Shown here: piece by piece, positions 1 to 11,233 of the stretch
Position numbering within the stretch: position 1 is the stretch's first letter
Layout of the letters: the number at the start of each line of letters is the position of its first letter
DNA from: Pleurodeles waltl
Lineage: Eukaryota > Chordata > Amphibia > Caudata > Salamandridae
Reading direction: 5' to 3'
NCBI RefSeq assembly: GCF_031143425.1
Contig: NC_090441.1
Span: 225,986,928 to 226,050,927, forward strand
Length of the DNA: 64,000 bases
Position numbers and translations under genes: made by a program
The notes under the pieces: generated by a model
The model's input: only the letters and a program-made list of their open reading frames with translations
The model's database searches: none
What the model was told of the DNA's origin: nothing

Positions 1-44
1 ATGGCACACACAGATACAATAACACTGCATTTGCATCCCCACAG

Positions 45-870
45 GACCCCTACTCAACGTCACCGGAGAGGAGGTGCCAGCTACAACCAGTCCACCCCCT
101 GAAGAGGCCCACAGTGATGACAGCAGCTCTGCACGCCTGGATCACAATGACCAACCTGGCACATCAGGGACCTCTGGACAGTCAGTTACCCTGCCACAGT
201 CCCAGCCCACCACAGAGACTCCCCCCTCAGGAAACACCAGCACAGCACCCACCAAGGCAGCCCATGCCACTGTCCCCAGGACACGTCAATCAGCAGTGTG
301 CCCACCACTACAGGGACCCCAGGCAACCCCACAAACACAGGACGATCAGGGACCTGGGGTCAGTGGCAGTGGGCACACGGTTCAGGGGACAGAGGCACAG
401 GACAGCAGGGAAGCTGGGAGGACTGCTGTGTGACAGGGGGAGAACAGGCCCAGGGAACCCACTCTCCAGGAGGCACTCACCATCATCCTGGGAGCATACA
501 CCATTCCCAGGAGACGATGGGCCAGATACTGGCCAAGTTGCAGGAGACCCAGCGGCTGCAGGAGGGACAGTACCTGGGGATCAGGGAGGACCTGTAACAC
601 ATCTACACTACCCTGGTCACCATTGCAGGGGTGCTGGCAGACATGGCCACCACCATGAGGGAGGAAGTGGCACACCAACAGGACCCTGACACTAGCCACA
701 CCGATGAACATCCCTCCACCTCCGTCGGCGCTAGTGGACAGGAGGCCCCGCCACTGGAACAACAGGACACCAGCACCACACCCCCTGCAGAAGGAGAACC
801 ACCATGCAAACGGTCCATGCGATCCAGGCAGAAGCCAGAGAACATTGGCAAGACCCCTGCCAGGAAATAA
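45..870 (+). pseudogene. third Harbinger ORF (H1 copy), last exon, broken
   Basis: The exon opens after a splice acceptor (CCCCACAG, ending at 44) and ends in KTPARK at 868. The equivalent frame in H2 (42689-43511, minus) fixes the reading. The N-terminal half is rich in P, S, T and Q and reads in one frame to a TGA at 431, where H2 has an arginine codon. A frameshift near 505 leads into a helical stretch (AKLQETQRLQEGQYLG) with a TAA at 595, followed by an acidic then basic tail (CKRSMRSRQK) that could act as a nuclear signal. The helical segment recalls the C-terminal helix of Harbinger Myb-like proteins, so this may be the last exon of a second Myb-like gene whose DNA-binding exons lie upstream of base 1. 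The function is unknown. Confidence 0.55.
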
Positions 871-1372
871 GACTCTCCTGATTGTCACCCTTCTGTCCGA
901 CTCTGTCACCCTGTCCACTTTGAACTGCCATTACTCCCCTTCCTATGCCCCTTTGGAAAATGCACCTGTGATACCAAGAGACTGGACTCTAACTGGACAT
1001 TCCTCCAACATCACCCCAGCCCATTGCACATCCTCCTCTAATCATAAGCACTTAAATTAAATAAACACCCTTGGAACAAATACAAATCTGGAGTTTGTCA
1101 AATAATTCACATATGTATTAATTAGTACAACATTATCAAAGCATTGCAAGTCATGGGTACAATTAAGTTTACATTTGAATGACCTTTAGTGGGCAGCAGT
1201 AAACATACCAGGAGCCAGAGTGGGCCACAGAGACCTGAAAATAGAGATGCCAAAGGGTACAGTAAGTGGCCATAGGCATAGGGAAAGCAGGCTGCCATGT
1301 ACAATGTCCAACAGAAAACTGAAATGTAAAGTGAAGTTACAGTGTCTTACCTGTGTGTCGCTGGAAGCACTG
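871..1372. other. convergent 3' untranslated region of H1, no gene
   Basis: This lies between the convergent ends of the third ORF and the transposase. It holds a polyadenylation signal for the plus-strand gene and otherwise AT-rich sequence without a coding frame that matches H2. Confidence 0.6.
1060..1065 (+). promoter_or_regulatory. polyadenylation signal AATAAA of third ORF (H1)
   Basis: AATAAA lies 190 bases after the stop of the third ORF. The equivalent position of H2 has the same signal on the other strand (42496-42501), so it is an ancestral part of the element. Confidence 0.6.
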
Positions 1373-2563
1373 CTATGTGATATTACTTCTGTTGTCCACA
1401 TCTTCTTCTTCTGCCTCCTCTTCCTCACTGTCCACAGGCTCCACCACTGCCACAAGACCATCTCCGGGCTCCTGCCATCTCAAGGCCAGGTTGTGCAACA
1501 TGCAACGATGATCTGGCACACCTTCTTGGGTGAGTGGTACAGGGATCCACCTGTTAGATGGAGGCACCGGAATCAGGCCTTCAGGAGGCCAAAGGTTCTT
1601 TCAATTATCCTCCTTGTTCGCCCATGTGCCTCATTGTAACGTTCCTCTGCCCTTGTCCTGGCATTCCTCACTGGGGTCAGTAGCCATGAGAGGTTGGGGT
1701 AACCAGAGTCACCTGCAAAGATCGAGGGATATCTGTTAGACACACACTAACCCTTAGGGACAACCCCATACCCAGACACCAACTTATACTGGGTGGGGAC
1801 CTTGGGCTCACATATTAGCCACACCCAGTGCCTCTGGATTTGGCCTATCACATATGGGATGCTGCTATTCCTCAAGATAAAAGCGTCATGCACAGAGCCA
1901 GGATAGTTGGCATTCACATGGGAGATGTACTGGTCCGCCAAACACACCATCTGCACATTCAGAGAGAAATAGCTTTTTCGATTCCTGAACACTTGTTCAT
2001 TTCTCCGGGGGGGGGAGGGAGAAAAATGCCACATGTGTACCATCAATGGCACCAATGATGTAGGGGATATGTCCCAGGGTATAAAAGTCAGCTTTCACTG
2101 TGGTCAAATCCTCCAACTGGGGGAATACGATGTAGCTGCACATGTGTTTCAGCAGGGCTGACAACACTCTGGGCAACACGCTGGAGAACATTGGCTGAGA
2201 CATCCCTGATGCCATGGCCACTGTTGTTTGGAAGGAACCACTTGCCAGGAAATGGAGAACTGACAGGACTTGCACTACAGTGGGGGTACCTGTGGGGTGG
2301 TGAATAGCTGAAATCGGGTCTGGCTCAAATTGGTCACACAGTTCCTGGAATGTGGCATGATCAAATCTGTATGTTATGACAATGTGTCTGTCCTCCATTG
2401 TCGCAAGGTCCACCAGGAGTCTGTACACCGGAGGATGTTGCCATCTCATATTCATCCTCTGCGGTCGAAGCCTATGGAGGAAAACAGTGAGCAGAGGGTC
2501 ATATTCACACATCAATTGAAATAATGATGCATCTTTTCCTTTACAGAACCAGTATGAATCCAA
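1373..2563 (-). pseudogene. PIF/Harbinger DDE transposase (H1), broken
   Basis: This is a HARBI1-like nuclease that would cut the element ends in the nucleus. From 2563 the frame holds the N-terminal helical domain (residues about 25-150, with LHFLASGSFQTTVA) and the first catalytic Asp in IGAIDGTHVA. A frameshift in a G tract near 2010 moves it into the frame with the second Asp (GSVHDAFILRNSS). A 99-bp GT-AG intron follows (1713-1811), then a second exon with [12 protein letters not shown] and the catalytic Glu in [11 protein letters not shown]. The next codon is a TGA where H2 has an arginine codon. A small deletion near 1500 shifts the frame again before the acidic tail EEEEAEEED. The catalytic triad is recognisable but cannot be translated as one protein. 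The gene is divergent from the Myb-like gene, as is usual in this superfamily. Confidence 0.85.
1713..1811 (-). other. candidate intron in H1 transposase
   Basis: On the minus strand the coding text runs to GTGTGGCTAATAT, then GTGAGC at 1811, and resumes after TTTGCAG (AG at 1714-1713) with the codons for [10 protein letters not shown]2 is continuous through the same codons with no extra sequence. The 99 bases carry stops and match nothing in H2, so they behave as an intron that is either retained in H1 or lost from H2. Confidence 0.6.
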
Positions 2564-2689
2564 GAGTCAGTTGCTGTGCCAATGTCTGCTGTGACGCAGT
2601 TAGGTGCCATGCCATGTGACCCCCTGAAATGGTGGCTGCCTGACCTCTGAGGAGGGACAAGTGGAAATTAGATAATTCTGTTGGCATTG

Positions 2690-2914
2690 TGCACTGTTGC
2701 GGTCAGCGGCCGATGACCGGCGCGCAACTTCGCATTGGTTATCATTGGACCCTATGGGTTTCAGGAGCCAATGGCGATGTACGCCGGCGGTGACGGTACA
2801 CACCGCTGCAGATGTGACCACCATTTGCTATCTATTCACTCACTTGCTACCTGACCTTCAACAGGAGAGGACCTACACTGCAAGTGCTACTGTGACCTGT
2901 GTCTGGAAGCGACA
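2690..2914. promoter_or_regulatory. bidirectional promoter of H1 (transposase / Myb-like)
   Basis: This GC-rich stretch between the two divergent genes has three CCAAT boxes: ATTGG near 2735 and 2747, and CCAAT near 2766. The H2 spacer (40709-41148) keeps the same three-box set in mirror image despite general divergence. CCAAT pairs of this kind are typical of TATA-less bidirectional promoters. There is no direct evidence of activity. Confidence 0.5.
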
Positions 2915-5127
2915 ATAGCTCATGTGTCTGGGGAAAGGGCCCCTGCCTTCACTTTGGAGGAGTTGGAGAAACTGGTGGATGGGGTCCTACCCCAGTACAC
3001 GTTAGTCTACGGTCCTCTAGACAAATAGGTGAGTACACTGTGAACATGATGCGTGGGCCATGAATGTATGGATTGGTGTGTGTGTAAGCCACATGTAGGG
3101 GGGGTGAGGCATCCGGGCCAGTTTCCTGCATGTATGGTGGTCAATATATGTGCGTCAGGGGATGGGAGGGATCTTGTGGGCCATGAGTGTGACGGTCCTG
3201 ACGGTTAACTAATTCCCTTTTGTGCTGTCTTTTCCATGCAGGTCAGCGCCCATTAGAAAAAGGGTATTTGGCGTGCCATCGCCAAGGAGGTGCGGACCCT
3301 GGGGGTCTTTGACATGCGGAGCACCCACTGCCGCAAACGGTGGGAGAACCTGCACCACTGGGCAAAGAAGACAGCAGAGGCCCAGCTGGGGCTGGCCTTC
3401 CAATGAGGAAGGGGTGCCCGTCGCACCCTGATCCCCCTGGTGTTCTGTTTCCTGGAAGTGGCCTATCCGGAATTGGATGGGTGCTTGAAGGCATCACAGC
3501 AGCCACAAGGGGATGAGTACAGATTCTGAATCCTGACTGTGCGCATGTTAAGGGTTACCTGGGTGGGGGATATGGGCTGTGGGTGCCCCTAGGCCAGGGC
3601 GAAGATGGCAGGGTAGGTCCCTTGTTGGGCAGGCTCTGAAGCACTCCTACCCCAATAGTGTTAGTGGGCATCTACTACTGGGCAGGGTCCTGTTGGTTTC
3701 AGGTGTGCAGCTAATGGCGTTAAACAATGTCCCCCATGGGCTGGTGACTAGCTTTGCAACTGGTAGTGCATGGCCTAGTGCATAGGGCTGCTCCCTATGT
3801 GTTGTGTATGCCAACAGTAGTGATGTTGCTGGCATTAACCAATTGTATCCTCTGTCTCCCCCCCATTTTGTTTTGTCACCCTGTCCTTGTGTGCATTAGC
3901 ATCATCTGGCGGAGGAGCAGAGGCACCGGCGACGGAGGGAGCTGCATCCCACATGGGCCTTGAGGCCGAATCCACCGACGGTGAGGGCACCAGTGGGACA
4001 GAGGGCGACGGGAGCACCACGATGGGGACAGGAGGGGACACTACAGACAGCGACTCCTCCTCCGATGTAAGCTCCCTAGCGGTGGAGGACACCTCTATGC
4101 CCACCTCAACAACAAGTACAGCTGCCACTCCCCTACCAGCACCGCCCTCCCAGAAGCCCCTCAGCGTGTTTCCCGTGCCCGCTCTCCCAGGAGGTTGGGC
4201 ATCTCATTCGCCCCAGGCACCTCAGGCTCTGCCCCAGTCAGCCCTGCTGCCCTCAGTGAGGAGGCGATTGACCTCCTGAGATCCCTCACTGTTGGGCAGT
4301 CAACCATTCTGAATGCCATCCAGGGTGTCCAGCGGCATTTGCAACAAACAAATGCATACCTGGAGGGCATTCACTCTGGCGTGGCGGCCCAACAGAGAGC
4401 ATTTCAGGCTCTGGCCTCAGCACTGATGGCAGCCATTGTCCCAGTCTGTAGCCTCCCCCCTCCAACGTCCTCTACCTAGTACCAATTCCCTCAACCCCAG
4501 CCTATCCCAAGCACCTTCAGACCAGCATTCACCCAAATCAACACACAAAAGTGGCTCAGGCAAACACAACCACCACACTTCATCTCACAGGCACTCGCAC
4601 AAGCACCATCCCCATGCAGACACAGCAACATCCACTGTCTCCACTGTGTCCCCCTCCTCCTCCTCGTCCACCTCCATCCAGTACTGTCTCCACCCACACC
4701 TGCATGCACTACATCCTCATCCACTACCTCCATCACCAGCACGCCCATCACTACACACCCCTCACTGGCAGTCACCACCCCCACATCCATGCACTCGTCC
4801 CCTGTGTCCTCTCCCACTGTGTCTGTGACCCCTCCTCCCAAAGTACAGAAACACAAGCACCCACCCATCCAACAGCCATCTACCTCACAACAACATCCGA
4901 CCCATGCACCTGCACCCAAACTCATCAGACAGACACCTCCTACAAGCACTCCCTCTTCATCCACTCCCAAACCCTCTCCCTCTTCCCACGCCAGTGTCTC
5001 TAAGAAGCTTTTCCTGGCAAACATTGACCTCTTCCCTCCCCCTAACCCCCGTCCTTCCCCTCAAGCCAGGGTGGCCAGAATCAACCTAAGAAATAGTCTT
5101 AAAATGACTAGGCTTTTAGATGACTAA
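2915..5127 (+). pseudogene. Harbinger SANT/Myb-like accessory protein (H1), broken
   Basis: This is the DNA-binding partner that helps Harbinger transposase reach the nucleus and the element ends. Exon 1 (2915-3028) matches the H2 start, but the ATG is now ATA at 2915; it ends in a TAG just before a good donor, GTGAGT. Exon 2 (3242-3512) carries the trihelix/SANT core (IWRAIAKEVRTLGVF, then THCRKRWENLHHW) with a TAG at 3254 and a TGA after LGLAFQ. Its donor has mutated from GT to AT at 3513. Exon 3 (from 3897) encodes a Ser/Thr/Glu-rich linker, a frameshift near 4190, the helix EEAIDLLRSLTVGQ, and a long Ser/Thr/Pro/His tail in shifting frames that ends in RLLDD. H2 has a much longer tail. 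The gene is clearly inactive. Confidence 0.8.
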
Positions 5128-5389
5128 ATACCTGTGGGGGAAGCAAGAGAGGTTAAATAAAACTTTCAGATTCAAGTACTTTCTTTAGCATGAGAATCAG
5201 GAAACAATCTGAGTAATTTCTGAACCATCATATGAATCTTATTTTAAGAATACATATCAGAAACACACAGCATTACATCTAAAACTCAGTTTTTTTTGTG
5301 TTCTCTCAAAACATTGGAAAGTGAATTGTGCACATTGCAGGTTTTCATATAAGTATTAAACACCATAGAAGGACTGTGCACCATGAATA
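5128..5389. other. AT-rich spacer, no gene seen
   Basis: No coding frame, RNA gene or recognised terminus is visible. Degenerate traces of the 90-bp unit appear from about 5340. Confidence 0.5.
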
Positions 5390-6280
5390 ACATAACGTAG
5401 ATTCAAGGAATAAATCATGCGACTTGTCAACTCGAATACTACCAAGTAAATGCCTTAGAATGGTAGCGCACAGTAAATAACATTAATTAAGCGCGGGGAA
5501 AGAATTGCGCGTCTTGCCGATTCAAATGCCACCATGTAACTGCCAAAAAATGGTAGCGCACAATGAATATCATGAATTAAACATGAGGAAGGAATCGTGC
5601 GTCTTGCCGATTCGAATGCCACCATGTAACTGCCATGGAATGGTAGCGCACAATGAATATCATGAATTAAACACGAGAAAGGAATTGCGTGTCTTGCTTA
5701 GTCGAATGCCACCATGTAACTGCCAAGGAATGGTAGCGCACAATGAATATCAAAGGTTAAGTCACTAGGAAGCGAATCGCGCGTCTTGCCGATTCGAACG
5801 GCACCATGAAACTGCCAAGGAATGGTAGCGTACAATGAATATCATGAATTAATCACAAGGAAAGAATTGCGCGTCTTTCCGATTCGAATGCCACCATGAA
5901 ACTGCCAGGGAAATGGTAGCGCACAATGAATATCATGAATTTTGCACAAGGAAAGAATTGCGCGTCTTGCCGATTCGAATGCCACCATGAAACTGCCAAG
6001 GAAATGGTAGCGCACAATGAATATCATGAATTACGCACAAGGAAAGAATCGCGTGTCTTGCCGATTCGAATGCCACCATGAAACTTCCAAGGAAATGGTA
6101 GCGTACAATGAACATCAAGGGCTAAATCACTAGGAAACTAATTGCGCGTCTCGCCGATTCGAAGGCCACCATGTAACGGCCATGGAATGGTAGCGCACAA
6201 TGAATATCATGAATTTAGCACAAGGAAAGAATTGCACGTCTTGCCGATTCGGATGCCAGCATGCAAATGCCATGAAAAGT
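5390..6280. repeat. 90-bp tandem array, about ten units
   Basis: The anchor GTCTTGCCGATTCGAATGCC recurs with variation near 5421, 5511, 5601, 5691, 5783, 5873, 5964, 6055, 6148 and 6238, giving a period of 90-93 bases. Each unit also carries CCACCATG and, 12-15 bases later, ATGGTAGC, which can pair as a small hairpin. A further degraded unit near 6325-6360 merges into the Gypsy-1 LTR, suggesting the array grew from the outer end of that LTR. Spurious short ORFs run through the array. Confidence 0.85.
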
Positions 6281-6299
6281 CCAAATGCACATTCACACG

Positions 6300-6830
6300 C
6301 GCATGAGCAAATTGTTTAGCATGAAGAATTAGGCCCAAGAATTTGAGCGTCCTCGATTATGGGGTCGGGGACCCAGTCCAACCTCCGTCTTACCGCCCTG
6401 ACTAGGGATCACCATTGTAGTGTGAAGGGCAGAGGCCTGGAAGATCAAGGTAGGCCTCCGGAACAGGAGCTCAGGAAGTTGCTTCTGCTCTGCACCGGGA
6501 CCTCTGAATAGTGAGCACGTGGAGCTGGGCTGGCTCCCTTTTATAGAGTCTTGGCCCAGCCCACAACCACACCCAGGTATGCTGCAGGGAAATCTTCTAG
6601 AAGGCCCTGGAAAGGGACCACACCCTGACTCTCTCTGAAAGCCTGCAGCAATACATTGCAAATGAACAGTATTTATAAGCATCTTAAGAATTAGTCTTCA
6701 GGATTTAATTCTGCAGTGCAAAAGGTTAAACAATAACATATCAGCACAATGCATCAATTACATTATCTTGAGAGTGTTGGGTTTTTGCATTCTAGTCGCC
6801 CGTAGAGCGCGCACTGTCCTGGTGTTGACA
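6300..6830 (-). repeat. Gypsy-1 3' LTR (outer boundary uncertain)
   Basis: Reading leftwards on the minus strand, a purine tract (GAGAGGGGAGTAC) is followed by TGTCAACACC at 6830, a plausible LTR start. The LTR holds a TATA box at 6536-6545 and a GC-rich transcript start region. The other end is not defined because it fades into the 90-bp array, and there is no 5' LTR in the window to compare. Confidence 0.6.
6536..6545 (-). promoter_or_regulatory. TATA box of Gypsy-1 LTR
   Basis: TATAAAAGGG on the minus strand, inside the 3' LTR and about 290 bases from its start. It is the only strong core-promoter motif in that LTR. Confidence 0.55.
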
Positions 6831-6845
6831 GTACTCCCCTCTCCC

Positions 6846-9800
6846 AGATGCGCTCAAGGTTCTGTCTGGTTTGTCTGGATTGAGGCGATGAAAGCGTCTC
6901 ACAAGTACTGGAGCATGAATATCAGATGCGCAAACCCATGAGTTACTTTGCAGGGCCATAACCTTTCCATGAGATTAAGTACCATAGGTTACCCCCTCTC
7001 TATTTAGAATCCAACACTTTCTTGACTTCGTATTCTTCTTCCCCCTGTACTAAAACAAGTGCTGGATGAGGGCGGACCTTTTGGACTGCCTTTTTTAAGA
7101 GGGAAGTATGGAACACTGGATGAATCCGTAATGATCTTGGCAATTGCAGTTTATAGGTCACAGGATTGATTTGCTGAAGGACAGTGTAAGGACCTATGAA
7201 TTTAGGGTTGAACATGTGCTTCTTTTTGAAGTCTATGGGGGTTATTCTAACTTTGGAGGAGGTGTTAATCCGTCCCAAAAGTGACGGAAAAGTGACGGAT
7301 TTACCACCAGCCGTATTACGAGTCCATTATATCCTATGGAACTCGTAATACAGCTGGTGGTATATCCGTCACTTTACCGTCACTGTTGGGACGGATTAAC
7401 ACTCCTCCAAAGTTAGAATAACGCCCTATATGTTTTGTGGAAAGCCACACTTTGTCACCTGGTTTATTCTGAGGTCCCTCACAATGTTTCTTGTCATAAT
7501 GCTTTTTGTATTTTTGTCTGGCTTTTTCTAAATGCTGTTGAATCAATTTCTGAGATTGATGCAAATGTTGAATGGTTTCTGACACAGCTGGAATAAGAGA
7601 ACTTTCTTGAGGAATTGTGATGGGCACTGTGTCAGGATGATAGCCAAACAAACCAAAGAAGGGTGTAACGCCAGTAGAAGTGTTGAAGGAGTTGTTGTAG
7701 GCTAACTCAGCTAACCAGAGCATTGATGTCCAAGAATGAAATGCTTTTTCAGCGTAAGCACATAGGTAATGCTTCAAAGTCTGATTTAGTCTCTCCGTTT
7801 GTCCATCTGTTTGAGGATGGTGACTAGTAGATAGTGTAAATGTTGATTGGAGTGTTTTACACCATGTCTTCCAGAAGTTGGAGGCAAATTGCGACCCTCG
7901 ATCGGAGAGGATCACTTTTGGCAGTCCATGATAATGAACCACTCTATTCAGTAAGATAGTTGCCAGTTCACTAGAGGTGGGCAATTTGTTACAGGCAATG
8001 AAATGTCCATATTTCGTGAGACTATCTACTACCACCAGAATTACTGAATGCCGTTGAACCACTGGCAGACCAGTAATAAAGTCTAAAGAAATGTGCTCCC
8101 ATGGATGACTTGGGGTTGGGACTGGGTGTAGCAACCCTTTCGGTTTTGAATGACTTGTTTTAGTGCGAGCACTAACTTCGCAGTTGTTTACCATTGTTTT
8201 TACATCTTTTGTTAAGGTAGGCCACCAAAAATAGCGTTGGATTAATTCAAGAGTTTTAGGAGTACCTGGGTGACCTGCCATAGGTATAACATGCAACCAA
8301 TGAAACACTATCTTGCGAAGTTTGGTAGTGGACACGAAGAAACGAGCGTCATGAAAGGGTAGTCCTTGCTTGATTGACCTTTTAGGATCTGCTTGGGCCC
8401 ACGTCTGACATTTTTCAACAGTGAGTGAATTGCGGAAGTCTTCAAAGAAATCTTCAGTTTTTATGATACACAGGACCTTGTCAGGAGCAATGATAGCTCT
8501 GGAGGTTTGAACTGCAGGCAACGTGGTAGACTCTTGGCGGGACAAGGCGTCAGCTTTGCGATTATCTTTACCAGGCCGGAAGGTTACCACAAAATCAAAC
8601 TCGGCAAAAAACAGCATCCAGCGTAATTGCTGAGGAGTCAAAAGTCTGGCGGAACTCATGAATTGAAGATTGCGATGATCAGTATATACTGTGACAGTAT
8701 ATTTGGCACCCAACAAATGATGTCTCCATTCTTTAAAAGCATCACGAATCGCCAGAAGCTCTTTTTCAGCAATGACATAGTTCTGTTCGGCTTCGTTCAA
8801 CTTCCGAGACATGTAAGCTACAGGATGAAGTTGACCAGTGTCTTTGTTTCGTTGTGACAAGACTGCTCCTATCGCCACATCTGAAGCATCAGCTTCCACT
8901 ATGAAAGGTCGATCCGCATCTGGATGAGTCAAGACTGGGGCAGTGGAGAAAGCTTCTTTCAAAGTTGAAAAGGCTTGATCGGCTTCTGGGGATCATACAA
9001 ATTCTTCTTTCTTTCTTAATAGCTTAGTAATTGGAGCCACTGTCTGGGAGAAATGATTTATGAACCTTCGGTAAAAATTTGCAAATCCCAGGAAACATTG
9101 TACATCACAAACAGTTTTTGGGGTGGGCCAATCAGATACAGCTTTGACTTTCTTTTCTGCCATCACCATACCTTGAGGGGTAAGGATAACCCCTAAAAGC
9201 TCAACTGTGGTAACATTAAACTCACACTTGGTTAGTTTGCAATGTAAATGGTGTTTACGAAGGGCTGCCAGAATTTTCTTGACATGTTGGACATGTTCAT
9301 TTTTATTGTCTGAGTAGATCAAAATGTCATCAATGTAGACTATGGCAAATATATTGAGGTACTCTCTAAGAACGTCATTCAAGAAAAATTGAAATGCTGC
9401 TGGAGCATTGCAAAGGCCAAAAGGCATGACGGTGTATTAAAAAAGGCCATATCTTGTTTTGAACACTGTTTTCCATTCGTCAACCTCTCTCATTCTGACC
9501 AAATGATAAGCACCTCGAAGGTCAAGCTTTGTGTAGATTTTGGCTTTCTTTGCTTGTTCCAGTAAGACCGGAATTAGGGGCAAAGGATATTTGTTCTTGA
9601 TGGTGATTTTGTTCAAACCCCTATAGTCGATACAAGTTCGAAGTTCTCCATTCGCCTTCGGAACAAAAAACAAAGGAGAAGCTGCGGGAGACTTAGAGGG
9701 GAGAATGAAACCCTTCTCTAAGAATAGATCCAATTATTTTCGTAAATGTTGATTTTCATGTTCTGACAGGGCATACACACGACAGTTGGGAAGTATCACA

Positions 9801-10433
9801 CCTGGGACTAGATCAATTTGACAGTCATAAGATCTATGAGGAGGTAAGTTCTCTGCTTCTTTCTCATCAAATACATCTTCATAAGATGAATACTGCTTGG
9901 GCAACTGAACTTCTTTCTCTGCAGCAGTAGCTATGTAAGATTTGCGAACTTCTGATTCTTGACTCCTTTGGAGACATCGCTCTTTACATAGTGCAGATGA
10001 GAACACAACCTTTCGTTCAGCCCAATTAATCTCTGGATTGTGATGAGTTAACCATGGCAAGCCAAGGATGATCCAATATTGGGGAGCATGGATCACGTCA
10101 AGGATAAGTTTCTCCTTATGTTTCTTTCTTTGATTTTTATCTTCACAAATCACCGACAAGGGAACAGTTTGAAGATTTACCGGACCTCCAGTCAAGAGTT
10201 TTCCATCAACTGCCTGGATGATTTTTGGGGTCTTCTTTTCAATACATGGGATCCCCCATGCACGAACCAATTGGGCGCCAACAAAGTTCCCGGTAACCCC
10301 AGAATTGACTAAAGCCTTCTTGAAATAGGTCTTTTTCTTAACCTCTGAACTCTTATTCCCAGTTTGAGATGTCTAGATTGTGAAGGGTCCACAGTGACAC
10401 CCAAGAGCAACCCTTCTCTACATATTGGGTGTT
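6846..10433 (-). pseudogene. Gypsy-1 pol (protease-RT-RNase H-integrase-chromodomain), broken
   Basis: The protease begins near 10310, but its active site reads NSGV instead of D-S/T-G-A, so the catalytic Asp is lost. Reverse transcriptase has [21 protein letters not shown] and the catalytic YIDD at 9326-9337. RNase H has EADASDVAIGAVLSQ. The integrase zinc finger has lost its second Cys (CEVSA), but the three catalytic residues are present in LDFITGLP, LSDRGSQF and GQTERLN. One frame is interrupted only by stops near 9734, 9437 and 8993, by the MITE at 7237-7426, and by a stop and frameshift inside the chromodomain (LISWKGYGP, then LVRRFHRLNPDKP). The product would have been a cytoplasmic particle polyprotein. 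Confidence 0.9.
7237..7426. mobile_element. palindromic 190-bp MITE, Harbinger type, in Gypsy-1 integrase
   Basis: The two halves are near-perfect inverted copies: GTTATTCTAACTTTGGAGGA on the left is mirrored by its complement on the right, around a centre near 7330. It is flanked by TAT at 7234-7236 and 7427-7429. Removing the insert and one TAT rejoins the pol frame exactly between STKHI and DFKKKH. The 3-bp duplication and a terminus resembling that of H2 at 10905 suggest it was mobilised by a Harbinger transposase. It has no coding capacity. Confidence 0.85.
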
Positions 10434-10913
10434 TTAGTTTTCCGACTCGACTGATGCATTGGCTGCAACCTTCTGAACTGGACCTCGCTTGTTCTTTGGT
10501 TTGATTGAACAGTCTTTGACGAAATTACCTTTCGGCCCACAATAGAGACATTGTCCATTTTTTCTGCGTGGGTCCTTTTCATCTTTGGTCAAAGGTCTCC
10601 TGATGGTTCCAATATCCATCGGTTCAGGCGTTCTTTCTTTCAGAGTTCTTGAGTCTCTGTTGTCGTGAACACGCAAGGAATATTTTTCAGTCTTTTTACG
10701 TGTTCCTTTTCGTTCAGTTAAACGATGATCAAACCTCAAGACAAGATTTATTAATTCCTGACAGTCTGTAGGTTGCGGGTCGATTTGCGCCAAGACATCT
10801 TTTAACTCCTCTTTGAGTCCCTTGTAAAACAAGGCTGCTTGTTTTTCCTCTGGCCAGAATGTCTCAGCGACCAGCCGATTAAAGTTGGCTAAATATGACA
10901 CTAAGGTGGTCAT
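10434..10913 (-). pseudogene. Gypsy-1 gag, C-terminal part
   Basis: The 159 codons carry a capsid-like segment (YLANFNRLVAETFWPEEKQ, then ALFYKGLKEELKDVLA) and one zinc knuckle, CLYCGPKGNFVKDC, in which the expected His is Asn. The N-terminal half is missing: the first codons of the frame already belong to the Harbinger terminus at about 10905. The frame ends at 10434, and the protease follows in another frame. Confidence 0.8.
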
Positions 10914-11233
10914 TACAACCCTGGCGGACGGTGTTAAAGGTGCGGTAATACCGCAAACAGGCCGGCGGTAAAAAAAATGGAATCATGACCCTGGAGGAAA
11001 CCGCCAACAAAGATAGCCACTTTAACACACCGCCCGCCACGGCGGTACAGACAAGCAGCGCGGCGGTCACCGCCAACAGAAAGGCGGAAGACAATGTACC
11101 GCCCATAGTATCACAACCCACCAATCCGCCACATTTTCTGGGGCGGATTCACCGTGGATAAAAACACGGCGGAAACAGTTTCTGCAATGGGAAAACGCTC
11201 ACCTGAACACATCCCACGAGGAAGGAGGACACC

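Larger units (their letters stand above)
1..5127. mobile_element. Harbinger element H1, decayed, left end outside window
   Basis: This PIF/Harbinger DNA transposon copy is recognised by its gene set: a minus-strand DDE transposase (1373-2563), a divergent plus-strand SANT/Myb-like gene (2915-5127), and a third plus-strand ORF (45-870) convergent with the transposase. The same three blocks occur in mirror image at 37492-43511 (H2), which confirms that they form one unit. Every gene has stops and frameshifts, so the copy is dead. Neither terminal inverted repeat was located: the left one lies before base 1, and the right end is lost somewhere before the tandem array at 5390. Confidence 0.8.
6300..10904 (-). 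mobile_element. Gypsy-1, chromodomain Ty3/gypsy retrotransposon, 5' truncated
   Basis: A minus-strand element with gag, pol and 3' LTR in ordinary Ty3/gypsy order (protease, reverse transcriptase, RNase H, integrase, chromodomain). The gag and the 5' LTR are cut off at about 10905 by the terminal repeat of Harbinger H2. A MITE sits inside the integrase region. Several stops show it is inactive. The chromodomain after integrase places it with the chromoviruses. Confidence 0.85.

Noticed and set aside
382..918. 178-codon minus-strand ORF opposite the third Harbinger ORF
   Set aside because: It is a shadow of the plus-strand coding region, and H2 supports the other strand.
5505..6270. tRNA-derived SINE or RNA polymerase III units in the 90-bp array (GATTCGAATGCC looks like a B box)
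   Set aside because: The flanking bases do not form a T-arm stem, the A-box-like word is too far away, and there is no tail or dispersed copy in the window.
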